DNA from: Nannobrachium achirus
Lineage: Eukaryota > Chordata > Actinopteri > Myctophiformes > Myctophidae
Assembly: GCA_963921795.1 (NCBI GenBank)
Contig: OY997653.1
Coordinates: 184,501-248,500 of the forward strand
Direction of reading: 5' to 3'
DNA: 64,000 bases
Positions 1 through 10,583 of the stretch are shown here, in pieces. The first letter of the stretch is position 1, and every line of letters starts with the position of its first letter. A model generated the notes under the pieces. It saw only the letters and a list, made by a program, of their open reading frames with translations, ran no database searches and was not told the DNA's origin. Both the position numbers and the translations under genes were made by a program.

Positions 1-12
1 TATTGTTTTGTA

Positions 13-366
13 ATGGTCCACAAGCAGCCAAGCAGGCCATTGGCGCCAGGCGGTCCTTTGCAAAGGGGGGTCCCTGGTCGGCTTTCTAACGGAACCAATA
101 AGGGGTCCGCGGGCCCAACGCTTCGCTCCGCAGAGCAGTGGGAACACGATAATCAACTCTTACAAAATCAATCAATAAAACTGCCCGATTACATAAAGTT
201 CACACGACGCGATCCAGTTGAGTCAGAGACAAGTGAAGTGGTCCCTGGAAGGGGGTCCGTCCTCTCATTACCCTGCCTGGTCTCCAGCCAACACTTCTCA
301 CGGACCACCACCAAAACTCCCACGCTCCCCCACCACGCTCCTCCCAAAAAGCAAGAGATCAACTAG
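13..366 (+). CDS. Unrecognised open frame, possibly an exon of an upstream gene
   Basis: A 117-codon frame, G/C-richer than its surroundings, with a mixed composition (segment SAEQWEHDNQLLQNQ, then LPDYIKFTRR) that looks more protein-like than the repeats after it. No convincing splice acceptor or donor brackets it, and I do not recognise the product. It could be the 3' end of a gene entering from the left, or a chance frame in a decayed retroelement. It lies directly before a large palindromic repeat. Confidence 0.2.
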   Translation: MVHKQPSRPLAPGGPLQRGVPGRLSNGTNKGSAGPTLRSAEQWEHDNQLLQNQSIKLPDYIKFTRRDPVESETSEVVPGRGSVLSLPCLVSSQHFSRTTTKTPTLPHHAPPKKQEIN

Positions 367-456
367 TGTCGTTACTAACGAGCAAAGACGCAGAGGAGCT
401 GTTTAGCAGCCTAGCAGGGCAGTGCAGAGGATTTTTTTAGGGGCAGGGGGAGACAT

Positions 457-591
457 TTTTCTAACATGTCCTAGAATGTGAAAATAGCAGATCTACAAGC
501 TCTACAAGCTCTCTCAATGTGTCACAGAGCGATGTGTTGAGCTTGTAGAGCTTGTAGATCTGCTATTTTCACGTTCGGACATGTTAGAAAA
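457..591. repeat. Palindromic repeat with recurrent hairpin core
   Basis: The outer arms begin TTTTCTAACATGTCC and end GGACATGTTAGAAAA. The inner arms are AAAATAGCAGATCTACAAGC and its reverse complement. The left inner arm carries an extra CTCTACAAGC. This is one of about 30 occurrences of the same core hairpin in the window; here it is wrapped in arms not seen around the other copies. Confidence 0.8.
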
Positions 592-1452
592 GACTCATGC
601 CCCCTTTGATGTCTATTTGTGTGTGTGCACCTGTACAGATCAAAACCCATCCGAGACCAACAGCAGACACATAGAGACAGAGAGAAAGCGCCCCCAAGTG
701 GGGGCTCACATAAATACTCACATAAATACTGCAATAATAGTATGTGAAATTGCTGAGTGTATGGTCAGACATAGCCAATAAAAATATGTTTCTCTGCATT
801 TTTCTAAACAGAAAATTAAAAAAAAAAAGAAATCCTATTACATAATTACATTAGTACACTTATCTGATAATGCCTGAAGCCATAAAGACAAATATCAAGT
901 GAGTTATCCACTTGAAAAGCAATCGATCACAAAAAGGTCAATATCTCCAGTTTTTTCAATTATAGCTGGATTTTGGTCAAAAATGGCTATTTTGAGATGG
1001 CTGCAACTATAGAAGAAAAAGCTTTTTATTTATTTATTTTATTTTTTGGTGAGACTAGAGGTTGTCCTGTTTCATTTCAGGTACTGTATGACATTGTCGA
1101 AAAAATACAGAATTTAGGAAAAATGTCAATATAAAAAAACAAAAACAAAATGGCAGTGGAGCCATACAGTCAATGTTAAAATGGCGGCCAATGTGTTAAA
1201 GACAGAACAGGGCAAGGAGTCGTCAGGATGTTTGATTATTTGGAGATCTAACGTTGGGGAGGATGTGCTAAATAATGCACTTCTAGGATTTTAGCACATG
1301 TTCTCAGAAAGATGCTTTAGTTTCAATATTTATTGATCATTTTCAGACATTTCATTCCTCATTTAAGTTGGTTAAACCACTCCTGATTTAGAGGGATTTA
1401 GATTTGAGAAGATGTCTATAGAATCAGGTCAACCTATTATGCCTTGCACACA
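592..1452. other. Gene-free A/T-rich stretch
   Basis: I see no exon-like sequence or recognisable element. There are short A and T runs (around 815-830 and 1020-1045). Open frames at 581-799 are artefacts of the neighbouring palindrome. Confidence 0.5.
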
Positions 1453-1583
1453 TTGTATTGTGATGTTTAAAAAATAGCAGATCTGCAAGCGCTGTGAGCT
1501 TGTATTTCTTCAATGCCTTCCAGGTTAGCGATGAATGATTGATCAAAGCTGTGAGCTTGTAGATCTGTTTTATGTTCTATTTA
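1453..1583. repeat. 131-bp direct duplicate, copy 1 (with hairpin core)
   Basis: It runs from TTGTATTGTGATGTTTAAAA to TTTTATGTTCTATTTA and contains the hairpin-core arms (AATAGCAGATCTGCAAGC and GCTTGTAGATCTG) separated by a ~50-base loop. The same 131 bases recur at 2428-2558, bracketing the 56-bp minisatellite. Confidence 0.85.
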
Positions 1584-1608
1584 ATAGAGAAGAGACAAGG
1601 AGAGTCCC

Positions 1609-2306
1609 TGTTACTAAACAAACACTCTATAGCAATGATTACTGTCACAATATAGAGCTATTTAACACTGTTACTGAACACTCTATAGCAATGATTACTG
1701 TCACAATATAGAGCTATTTAACACTGTTACTGAACACTCTATAGCAATGATTACTGTCACAATATAGAGCTATTTAACACTGTTACTGAACACTATAGCA
1801 ATGATTACTGTCACAATATAGAGCTATTTAACACTGTTACTGAACACTCTATAGCAATGATTACTGTCACAATATAGAGCTATTTAACACTGTTACTGAA
1901 CAGTCTATAGCAATGATTACTGTAACAATATAGAGCTGTTTAACACTGTTACTGAACAAACACTCTATAGCAATGATTACTGTAACAATATAGAGCTGTT
2001 TAACACTGTTACTGAACAAACACTCTATAGCAATGATTACTGTCACAATAGAGCTATTTAAAACTATTACTGAACACTCTATAGCAATGATTACTGTCAC
2101 AATATAGAGCTATTAACACTGTTACTGAACAAACACTATAAAAATGATTACTGTCACAATATAGAGCTATTAACACTGTTACTGAACAAACACTCTATAG
2201 CAATGATTACTGTCACAATATTGAGCTATTTAACACTGTTACTGAACACTCTATAGCAATGATTACTGTCACAATATAGAGCTATTTAACACTGTTACTG
2301 AACACA
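1609..2306. repeat. 56-bp minisatellite, about 12 copies
   Basis: The unit contains ACTCTATAGCAATGATTACT and GAGCTATTTAACACTGTTAC. Copies differ by small indels (an extra CAAA before ACTCTATAG in some). The minus-strand frame at 1867-2100 is a by-product of the period. Confidence 0.9.
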
Positions 2307-2321
2307 CGCTCTATACTCTGA

Positions 2322-2427
2322 GACGCTACGCTGTCTCTCTGCATTATATGATCCTATAGTTTACTGAAACGCTACGCTGTCTCTCTGCGTTCTATGATCC
2401 TATAGTTTACTGAGATGCTACGCTGTC
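2322..2427. repeat. Short tandem repeat linking two minisatellites
   Basis: About two copies of a unit with GAGACGCTACGCTGTCTCTC and TATGATCCTATAGTTTACTG. It lies between the 56-bp array and the second 131-bp duplicate. Confidence 0.7.
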
Positions 2428-2558
2428 TTGTATTGTGATGTTTAAAAAATAGCAGATCTGCAAGCGCTGTGAGCTTGTATTTCTTCAATGCCTTCCAGGT
2501 TAGCGATGAATGATTGATCAAAGCTGTGAGCTTGTAGATCTGTTTTATGTTCTATTTA
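2428..2558. repeat. 131-bp direct duplicate, copy 2
   Basis: As far as I can read, identical to 1453-1583, in the same orientation and with the same hairpin-core arms. It is followed at once by the 31-bp minisatellite. Confidence 0.85.
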
Positions 2559-2900
2559 GGGAGCGAGTCTGTAGTTCTAATGGAAGCTAGGGAGCGAGTC
2601 TGTAGTTCTAATGGAAGCTAGGGAGTGAGTCTGTAGTTCTAATGGAAGCTAGGGAGTGAGTCTGTAGTTCTAATGGAAGCTAGGGAGTGAGTCTGTAGTT
2701 CTAATGGAAGCTAGGGAGTGAGTCTGTAATTCTAATGGAAGCTAGGGAGTGAGTCTGTAGTTCTAATGGAAGCTAGGGAGTGAGTCTGTAGTTCTAATGG
2801 AAGCTAGGGAGTGAGTCTGTAGTTCTAATGGAAGCTAGGGAGTGAGTCTGTAGTTCTAATGGAAGCTAGGGAGTGAGTCTGTAATTCTAATGGAAGCTAG
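2559..2900. repeat. 31-bp minisatellite, array 1 (11 copies)
   Basis: The unit is GGGAGTGAGTCTGTAGTTCT followed by AATGGAAGCTA, with GCGAG and GTAATT variants. The same unit forms a longer array at 11129-11980, on the other side of the LINE. Confidence 0.95.
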
Positions 2901-4340
2901 TGTAACAGAGTTAAAAGTTAATTAATTGAATTTGTCTATTATTGAGCAGCACCAGACAGAATGTGTTTCAAACTAATGTTTATATAGTATTTTGGGTCAC
3001 TGCACATCGTACTGTATGTCCTAGTGGAGTTGCTGTAGCTGCCGCACTGTGTGTCCTAGTAGTGTTGCTGTAGTTGCCTCAGCAGACAGAATGATTCTGG
3101 TCTGCTGAAGGTAAGATGCGCTCTGGAAATACAGTGATGTTATTTTGTGATTTCACTATGGAAAACGTCTCATTTCAACTGTAAAGTGAAGCACACAATG
3201 CATGAATATTTCATGATGTTGGGTCATTGTAAGGAGATCAAACTGAATGAAATGAACTGCTTTATAAACGTCTTTTGTTTCATCAAGCTGGAACTAGTGA
3301 TGACATCAGTGTGGTGCTTTCTCCCGCGAAAATAAAATGAATGTACATTTTGTTTTATGTGTACCCAGACTTTATGATATGCAGTGGCCATCCAAGGAGA
3401 CAAATGGTGATATTTGTCTGTTTCCTACAGGTATGTGTTGCATACTGTACCTAAACTATATTGTTTTCATTTAATGTTCTGGCTGAATGTTTTTCTGTAA
3501 ACCCAATGTTTAGCCCAGTAAATGCTGCTATTACAGTATTTTTCTATTCACCTATTGTTAAAAAAAGAAAAGAAAAGTGTTTTAGATTAGATTACTTCTG
3601 TTATTGGTTAGGCTGAGATTAGATTATTTGTGTTATTGGTTAGGCTAAAGCTGAAGACTTTATGATATGCAGTGGCCATCCAAGGAGACAAATGGTGATA
3701 TTTGTCTGTTTCCTACAGAATAAACTGTCAAAAGAGGTTCCTGCTGTCATCATTGCCTTCCAAGTGCTGTCCGTTACACTAGGGAGTGCAGGCATGCAAA
3801 CGTGTAGCTTTTCGGCGAAAATCGCCGTTTTGAATCCAAATTGGTCATTTGTGTGAATCGTGCAGATTCGTTAAAAAATTGTTTAGGGGGGTGGGGGGGT
3901 GTCATGTCGTCAGAGCAGCAGTGAGAAGAGGAGCGTTTATTTCTATTCTCGGAGCCGTACGTTTTGTCAGTACAATGGTGTTGAAGGTAGATGGGGAAGT
4001 GGGTCGTTTTATTTTTTACAAATCAAGCGCTCCCTGAGTCCCTTCTCTTGCATGTGACGTCGTCGTTAGCTGGCAGCGCTCAAAGTCAACACTACACTGA
4101 CTGCACTCAGTGCACTGCGAGCCACCACTGTACAGAGCAGAGCGGTCATAGTCTCAAAGCTTGCAAAGTTGCTGTAGTTTTGGTGTTACTGTGGACTGTT
4201 GGCTGTTTGATTCGCTTGCATCGCGGTCGTGCGCTATTCTGCATCGATGCGTGATGATGTGATATTATCGGTTATAGCCTTGTTGTTGATTTACGATGAT
4301 TCGCTAGCTTAGCCACATGCTAACGCTAGTCACCGTGACT
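2901..4340. other. Gene-free region with a 63-bp exact duplication
   Basis: A 63-base segment (starting GACTTTATGATATGCAGTGG, ending TTTCCTACAG) is present identically at 3368-3430 and 3656-3718. The first copy is followed by GTATGTG, the second by AATAAACTG. The part from about 3860 to 4260 is G/C-richer with several CpGs. Short frames at 3147-3335, 3662-3856 and 3849-4254 have no recognisable product. Confidence 0.5.
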
Positions 4341-4926
4341 TCTTCCTACAGAAGGACTGGAGGATGCTGAGACAAGTTACAAAAAGTCTGGTATCTCAAC
4401 TTAAGAACGGACTAACTGAGCTCGAGTTACAAGTGAAAAGGATCGACCTTTTCTTTGACGATGATGGCTAGCTAGATTGCAAAAAGTCAGCCAGGAGAAT
4501 CCACTAAATGAATCATCTGTGATTTACAACTGTTTCCCAAACACTGGGTCGGGACCCATGTGTGGGTCGTGGACACATTTATATGGGTCCCTTCATTTTT
4601 CGTTTCCTACATTTAGTTTTTAATTATTTCAAAACATTTACAAAAAAACATTCCCTCCCCAAAAAAGCTAAACATTTCATGATAAAAAAAAAGAAGTAAA
4701 TTACTTTTCTAATTTCATGAATAAATAAAATACAAAATGATCTAAGAAATGATCTTAAAAAACAAATAGGCCTATTTAAGAAGTAGTTAAAATAGCCGAT
4801 CTACAAGCTCACAGTGCACATTGTCACTGTCTATGCCTGTTTATTAAAGACAAGTCCCTAAATATTAGGATATTCCTATAACTACCGGTATATCTGTAGG
4901 CTATATTATTGTAGATTTAATTTTCT
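4341..4926. repeat. Decayed repeats including a half hairpin core
   Basis: 4390-4475 resembles sequence at 25635-25715 and, inverted, at 42945-43030 (GGACTAACTGAGCT, TTTGACGATG, GGCTAGC). From 4534, TTTCCCAAACACTGGGTCGG resembles the ends of hAT-like elements elsewhere in the window. A left half of the hairpin core (AAAATAGCCGATCTACAAGC) is at 4789-4808. Confidence 0.5.
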
Positions 4927-5604
4927 TTATTGCGACCGTAGGTCGCAGTTACTTGCACTCCTATACTATCCAAACCTCCACTGGCTGTCCGTCAGTCCGT
5001 CAGTCAGTCTGTCACGTCAGTCAGTCTGTCACACGTCACACGTCACAATTTTGCCCTGCTCATATCTCCGCAACCGTTGCCCCGATCCATGCCAGATTTT
5101 GCACACACACTCCTTGCCTGCCAAACTACAACCTCCGGACCCCCGGAGCTCCAGGGACCCCCAAGTCCCTGGGGGACCCCCAGGTGTAAAAAATGACCAA
5201 ATGTGCAAAAATGACCACCCCAACGGGGCTGCTCACGGGGAATTCCCGGGGACCACCGACTCCTGGTGCTCCAGAACGGATGCAAAAGTGGTGGCGCCCC
5301 CAGTGGAGGACCCCCTCCACTGCAGCTCACATAAAATGCCTTAACTCGGGCTAGGAGCGACCGGGAGAGCCGGGGCCGGTACCTATTTGTCCGCCTCGGC
5401 GGCGCGGAGACCCCACCCCTCATTTCTCACATGGCCCTCTTCTAGCGCCACCATGAGGCCGATTCTTGCAAAACACATTTTTGGACACTGCTCCTACAAT
5501 TTTTGCCCTAAAATCACGCAAATCGGTACACAGTATGTCTACACTCATGTCATCAACTTGGATCTGTCCCATGGACCCCCGGAGCTCCAGGGACCCCCAA
5601 GTCC
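4927..5604. repeat. Interspersed repeat (GTCGCAGTTACT family), left part
   Basis: It begins GCGACCGTAGGTCGCAGTTA and contains TTGCCCCGATCCATGCCA. Relatives are at 21074-21488 and, inverted, at 60770-61155. A ~225-bp G/C-rich segment (about 5160-5393) recurs nearly exactly at about 10584-10818, beyond the LINE. The site at 5599 reads as a second tandem copy of this segment that was split by the LINE. Confidence 0.7.
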
Positions 5605-5769
5605 GGCTTGTAGATCTTCCCAATCCTTTATTTTTCTTTACATCAGAGTTTACTAACTTGTTCATGAGTATTTTCTTCACCTAATGAGAGTGGAATTTGC
5701 AATTTAAAGTTACATTTGTGACCGAAACCGGACTGAGCACAAGCTCTAGATCCCAAGCCTGGCTTAGGC

Positions 5770-6325
5770 TGCAGTAGCAGCCCCACAAACACCACCAGGC
5801 AGCAGCTAGCCACGAGGCCTCCACCAGGCAGCCACCAGGCCAGCCACCACCATCAGGCAGCAGCAAGCAGCTAGCTTCCAGGCCAGCCACCACCACCAGG
5901 CAGCAGCAAGCAGCTAGCTTCCAGGCCAGGAAGCCACCAGGCCAGCCACCACCACCAGGCAGCAGCAACCCACATTCTGACACTCTGGTTAATGGCAGAG
6001 ACACACACAGCACACACACTTTGACACTCTGGTTAATGGCAGAGACACACACAGCACACACACACTCTGACACTCTGGTTAATGGCAGAGGCATTTACAT
6101 TTATATTTCTTCACCAAATGAGAGTTAAATTTGGAAATTAAAGTTAAACAAAAACCACCAGTCAGCAGCAAGCAGCTAGCCACCAGGCCAGCCACCACCA
6201 CCGGGCAGCAGCAAGCAGCTGGCTACCAGGCCAGGCCCAGGAGCAGCCAACCACCACCTGGCAGTAGAAAGCCATCACCAGGCAGAAGCTATCCACCAGG
6301 CCAGGCCAAGGAGCAACCAGCCACC
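5770..6325 (+). repeat. LINE 5' UTR with internal tandem repeats
   Basis: Repeated CAGCCACCACCACCAGGCAG and CAGCAAGCAGCTAGC units surround three copies of ACACTCTGGTTAATGGCAGA (5980-6090). The segment starting TTCTTCACCTAATGAGAG (5675) recurs as TTCTTCACCAAATGAGAG (6108), so the leader looks like two or more promoter-type monomers, a common LINE 5' UTR arrangement. The long minus-strand frame here (5681-6094) is a repeat artefact. Confidence 0.65.
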
Positions 6326-7126
6326 ATGCCGACTCGGAATAGGAGCAACATAAGTGAGGACCATGTCTCTATGCAGCAGGTGCGTGAAATGCTTGAACAG
6401 CAAACAATGCACTATAAAGAACTAATGCAGCAACAGGAAACCAGTTATAAAAACTTTACACAAATAATCATGAATACTGCAAACCAGCGAGTAGATGAAC
6501 TCATGAAGGAAGTACATGAACTAAAATCCAGCCTCCAATTCACTCAAAAGGAGGTAGATGATTTGAAATTGGCCTGCAAAAAGATCTCCTCTGATGGTGG
6601 GTCTAATGAAAAGGATACCCACAAATTGTCTGAAACTATACAGACAATAGATTCAAAATCAGACTATCTAGAGAGCCAACTCAGACGAAATAACATTGTG
6701 GTGGATGGCATTCCAGAGTCTCCCAATGAAAAATGGTCAGACTCTGAAGAAAAAGTGAGACAAATGATTAAAGAGAAGCTAGATCTAGAGGAGAGTGAAA
6801 TCTGTCTGGAGCGAGTGCATAGAATTGGGAAACCGAGGACATCGACTGAGGACACCACCAACACCAGGCCACGTACAATTGTGGTCAAATTCCTTAGGTT
6901 TAAGGACAGGGAGGCTGTACTGCAGAGGGCAAAACAACTGAAAGATACCAACATCTATTTGAATGAAGACTTTCCAGAGGCTGTGCGGCAGAAACGGAGG
7001 GAACTGTTGCCAGCCATGAGAGCTGCTAGGGAGAGGGGGGACATTGCCTATCTCCGCTATGACAAACTTATCTCTCACCCACCAACACAGCCACGAAGAG
7101 ATGGAGGTAACACTGAACAAAAGTAG
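6326..7126 (+). CDS. LINE ORF1 protein (coiled coil, RNA-binding)
   Basis: 266 codons from the ATG at 6326 (context CCACCATG), preferred over the in-frame ATG at 6131, which lies in the tandem-repeat leader. Residues ~15-120 are heptad-rich and likely trimerise or dimerise (VDELMKEVHELKSSL). The C-terminal half (NNIVVDGIPES, RVHRIGKPR, RTIVVKFLRFKDREAVL) resembles the RRM/CTD region of LINE ORF1 proteins that coat the element's RNA. The frame is intact and ends 63 bases before ORF2. Known ORF1 proteins act as cytoplasmic RNA chaperones; that role here is inferred from the family. Confidence 0.85.
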   Translation: MPTRNRSNISEDHVSMQQVREMLEQQTMHYKELMQQQETSYKNFTQIIMNTANQRVDELMKEVHELKSSLQFTQKEVDDLKLACKKISSDGGSNEKDTHKLSETIQTIDSKSDYLESQLRRNNIVVDGIPESPNEKWSDSEEKVRQMIKEKLDLEESEICLERVHRIGKPRTSTEDTTNTRPRTIVVKFLRFKDREAVLQRAKQLKDTNIYLNEDFPEAVRQKRRELLPAMRAARERGDIAYLRYDKLISHPPTQPRRDGGNTEQK

Positions 7127-7189
7127 GAAGATTATGCACAGGCATCATTATTTTTAGGAATGTGAATCACTGTCTTATACATATAAACC

Positions 7190-8419
7190 ATGTCACTATT
7201 AACAAAGTTACCTAGGAAAGGATTGAAATTGGCTCATATTAATATATGTAGTCTCAGGAATAAGTTGACTGAAATAAATGACTTAATAATCTCAAATAAT
7301 ATACATATTCTGGCTATCTCTGAAACACATATTGATGACACAGTGTCTGATAATGCTGTGAATATACAGGGATATAGTATTTATAGGAATGACAGGACCA
7401 TAAATGGGGGTGGGGTTGCCTTATACATTCAGAGCCATATTCCAGCTAAACTAAGACAGGACCTTATGCCAAGCAGCATTGAGGCACTGTGGTTGCAGGT
7501 TCATTTACCACATGTCAAGCCATTACTGATAGGCTGTTGCTATCGACCACCAAGCGCTAGGAGTGAATATTTAGATATATTGTGTGAAATGATGATTGAT
7601 GTGTGTGACAATGGAAATGAGGTTTATTTGATGTGTGATTTGAATATTAATTGGCAATCCCGTGAATGCCCACTGAAAAACAAAGTGGTGTCTGTAACTA
7701 ATGCATGTTCTTTAACACAAGTTATTAAGCAAAATACACGTATATGTATAAATAGTGCTGGTAAAATGACATCAACTTGCATAGATCACATTTTCACTAA
7801 TGCTGTTGATCTCTGCTCTAAGGGAGTATCAGTTCCTATTGGATGTAGCGATCACAATGTAGTGGCCATAGCAAGAAAAGCAAAGGTACCTAAAGTGGCT
7901 CCTAAGGTGGTCTATAAGAGATCATACAAAAGGTTCTGTCAAGAATCGTTCTGTACAGATGTAGGCAATATTTGCTGGTCGGAAATGTATAAGGAGGAGA
8001 ATCCAGATGAGGCAATTAAAAGCTTTGAAAGTATATTTTATGAAATTATTAATAAACATGCTGGTGCATGTACTGTGAAAAATGTTAGGGCACCATGGAT
8101 TGACCAAGACTTGAAAGAGTATATGGTTAAAAGGGATGTGGCAAAAGGTGTGGCAAACATGACTGGCAACAAAGATGATTGGCAAATCTACTGTAAACTG
8201 AGAAACCAAGTCACCAGTATCAATAGGAAAAACAAAAGAATGTATTTTAAATCAAAATTAAATGAGTTTAAATATGATGGGAAAAAGCTGTGGAGTACTT
8301 TAAATGATATAATGGGTAGAAAGCCCAGTTCAACTCCATCATTTATTGATACTGGTGAATCATTCTTAACAAAGCCCAATGAAATAGCTAATTATTTTAA
8401 CAATTTCTTTATTAACTAG
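7190..8419 (+). pseudogene. LINE ORF2, endonuclease portion (cut by insertion)
   Basis: Starts ATGTCACTATTAACAAAG. The first ~230 residues form an exonuclease-endonuclease-phosphatase fold: LAHINICSLRNKL (catalytic Asn strand), LAISETHID (catalytic Glu), YRNDR, GGGVALY, CCYRPPSA, DLNINW, and near the end IDHIFTN and CSDHNVV (catalytic Asp-His). A linker follows that leads towards the RT. The frame ends in TAG at 8417-8419 only because an insertion starts there; the sequence NYFNNFFIN is where a normal ORF2 would continue as KVDKLR, found at 8607. Confidence 0.85.
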
Positions 8420-8603
8420 ACCAGGTCAACCTGGTTGTGCCAGACCCCGGTTCTGCCAACCCCCTGTCTGTCATCATCATTTATGACATCATGCCTTTTG
8501 TAGGCATGTCATCATCATGTCATCATCATATATACCCTTTATATAGAAAACCCGGACAGACCGACATTTGCTTATGTAGGCCTACCCATTTCATGGGTCT
8601 GGC
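8416..8603. mobile_element. ~188-bp insertion splitting LINE ORF2
   Basis: The sequence before (…TTTATTAA) and after (AATAAGGTGGAT) rejoins to give the expected FFINKVDKLR. Ends are CTAGACC and GGTCTGGC, weakly inverted, with at most a 2-base AA duplication. TGCCAGACCC at 8435 is the reverse complement of GGGTCTGGCA near the right end. The interior can fold through GACATCATGCC and GGCATGTC. It belongs to no family I can name. Confidence 0.7.
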
Positions 8604-10271
8604 AATAAGGTGGATAAATTGAGATGTCAAATGCCATCCACAAGTAACACATTATCATATTCCAATATAGAACAACAAATTATGAAAGGTAAGAACTGTT
8701 ATTTTGAATTAAAGAAAGTAAATGTAGAAAAGGTGAAACAGCTACTAATAAGCATTAATAATGACAAACCAGCAGGTAAGGATAATTTGGATGGTAAACT
8801 TTTGAAGATGGTGGCCAGTGATTTGGCTGGTCCTGTCTGCCACATCTTTAATGCCAGTATTGCAAGTGGTGTATTTCCTGTGGGGTGGAAAGCAGCGAAA
8901 GTAATTCCTTTGCCAAAAAATACAAATGAGAATTTTAGTGGAAAAAACAGTCGTCCAATTAGTTTGTTGCCGATTCTCAGCAAACTACTAGAAAAAATTG
9001 TAACTGACCAAATACAATGCTTTTTTACAGTGAATAAATTATTTTCAAACTTTCAGCATGCTTACCGTGAAGGGCATTCAACTGGTACAGCACTAACACA
9101 GATAACAGATGACTGTCTAAGACATATAGATAATACAAATATAGTAGGTGCAGTATTATTAGATTTTAGTGCGGCTTTTGACGTTATAGATCATACTTTA
9201 TTATTGAACAAATTGAAATGTTATAATTTTACAAATAATGCAGTAGAATGGTTTAAAAGCTATTTGACAAACAGGAAACAGTATGTTTTTTACAATGGCA
9301 GTTTTTCACAAGTGGGGCAGCTACAGTGTGGTGTTCCACAGGGCAGCTGCCTGGGTCCTGTTTTATTTTCCATTTTTACAAATGACTTACCATTAGTTTT
9401 AAATCAAACAACAGCCGTAATGTATGCTGATGATACGACCTTATATATGCCATCAAAATCAATTGATGATTTAACAGTGACTATGAACTCAGAATTACAA
9501 TCTGTAGTAGCGTGGGTCAATAGTAATAAGCTAGTACTTAACTTATCAAAAACAAAAAGCATTGTATTTGGATCAGTGTTTTCTGTGAAAGATAAACCTC
9601 AATTAAATATATTAGTAAAAGGAATGCAAATTGAACAGGTAGAAGAGACAAAATTACTAGGCATCACTTTAGATAGTAAGTTAACATGGTCAAAACAAGT
9701 TGATAAGACTGTTGCATTAATAGGAAGAAGTCTGTCCGTTATCAAGAGATGTGCCACATATGTACCACAACAATGCATTCCCCAAATTGTGCAAACACTA
9801 GCTCTCACTCATCTGGATTACTGTCCAATGGTTTGGTCTAGTGCTGCCAAAAAGGATATAATTAAATTACAATTGGTCCAAAATCGAGCTGCACGTACTG
9901 CTCTGAGCTGTCCAAAAAGAACAGGCATCAAAAGAATGCATGTCACTTTGGGATGGCCTTTTGTGGAGGACAGACTTCGTATTTCCCTGCTGTCATTTGT
10001 CAGAGGCGTTGCTTCATCAAGAGTTCCGGCTGTCCTGTATGAGCGGCTGGACTTTAGCTCTGATGTACACAGCTATAACACCAGACACGCATCACAAGGT
10101 CTTTTTACGCTTCCTATCTCAAATTCTAATTCCATGCAACACACAGTAATGTATAGAGCTATGAACGAGATGCATAGTCTCCCATCACAAATCATACAGG
10201 CAAAAAATAAATCTGGTTTTAAAAAGAAATTAAAGAAATATCAAATGGAAATTGCCTTTGATCACGGCTAA
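8604..10271 (+). pseudogene. LINE ORF2, reverse transcriptase portion
   Basis: Open from the insertion edge to TAA at 10269-10271. RT motifs appear in order: KVIPLPKN, RPISLLPILSKLLEKI, FQHAYREGHSTGTAL, VLLDFSAAFDVIDH (catalytic Asp), CGVPQGSCLGPVLF, YADDTTLY (catalytic YADD), NLSKTKSIVFG and KLLGITLDSKL. The thumb region has LTHLDYCPMVWSS and LVQNRAAR, and the C-terminus HSYNTRHAS. All catalytic residues are present, but the chain has lost its fused N-terminal endonuclease and its own start codon, so it is probably not translated. The GTG at 8610 is an internal Val of the original protein. Confidence 0.88.
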
Positions 10272-10583
10272 CACGACAATGCACAATGTTTAATGTTTCT
10301 ACATAGAATGAATGTAATGCATTTTTATTTGCATTAATTTTGTTTTAATTATTTTGGGTCATTAAGAAGTATTTCTGTAATACTCACCATAATTACTTAT
10401 TTGTTTTATATTTGGTTGTAGTAACCCTAACCCTAACCCTTTGACAATTTTTAACTGTTTCTTATATTGTATTGTGAAATGTATTCATTTTTGTAATGTA
10501 TTTTTATCTGTGGACCCCAGGAAGAGTAGCTGCTGCTAAGGCAGTAGCTAATGGGGATCCAAATAAACTAAATAAAAATAAAT
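10272..10583 (+). other. LINE 3' UTR with telomere-like motif
   Basis: A/T-rich, ending GGGGATCCAAATAAACTAAA then AATAAAAATAAAT. It contains three tandem CCCTAA-type hexamers at 10422-10440. The block GTGGACCCCAGGAAGAGTAG just before the end is probably the conserved 3' recognition stem of the LINE family. Confidence 0.7.

Larger units (their letters stand above)
5605..10583 (+). mobile_element. Nearly full-length jockey-superfamily LINE (CR1/L2-like)
   Basis: A ~5.0-kb non-LTR retrotransposon with a 5' UTR containing tandem repeats, ORF1 (coiled coil plus RNA-binding region), ORF2 (apurinic-type endonuclease then reverse transcriptase), and a short A/T-rich 3' end with AATAAA-like repeats. 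Both ends carry AAGTCC (5599-5604, 10584-10589). Joining the flanks restores the CCCCCAAGTCCCTGGGGG context seen uninterrupted at 5161-5177, so this is the probable target duplication. ORF2 is interrupted by a ~188-bp insertion, so the copy is probably dead. Assignment to CR1/L2 rests on motif style; a phylogeny of the RT would settle it. Confidence 0.85.

Noticed and set aside
5043-5423. 126-codon minus-strand Pro/Arg-rich frame
   Set aside because: It lies in a dispersed repeat found again at 10504-10759 and lacks any motif or splice context.
5681-6094. 137-codon minus-strand frame with repeated VSECVCAVCVS units
   Set aside because: It is the antisense of the LINE 5' UTR tandem repeats.
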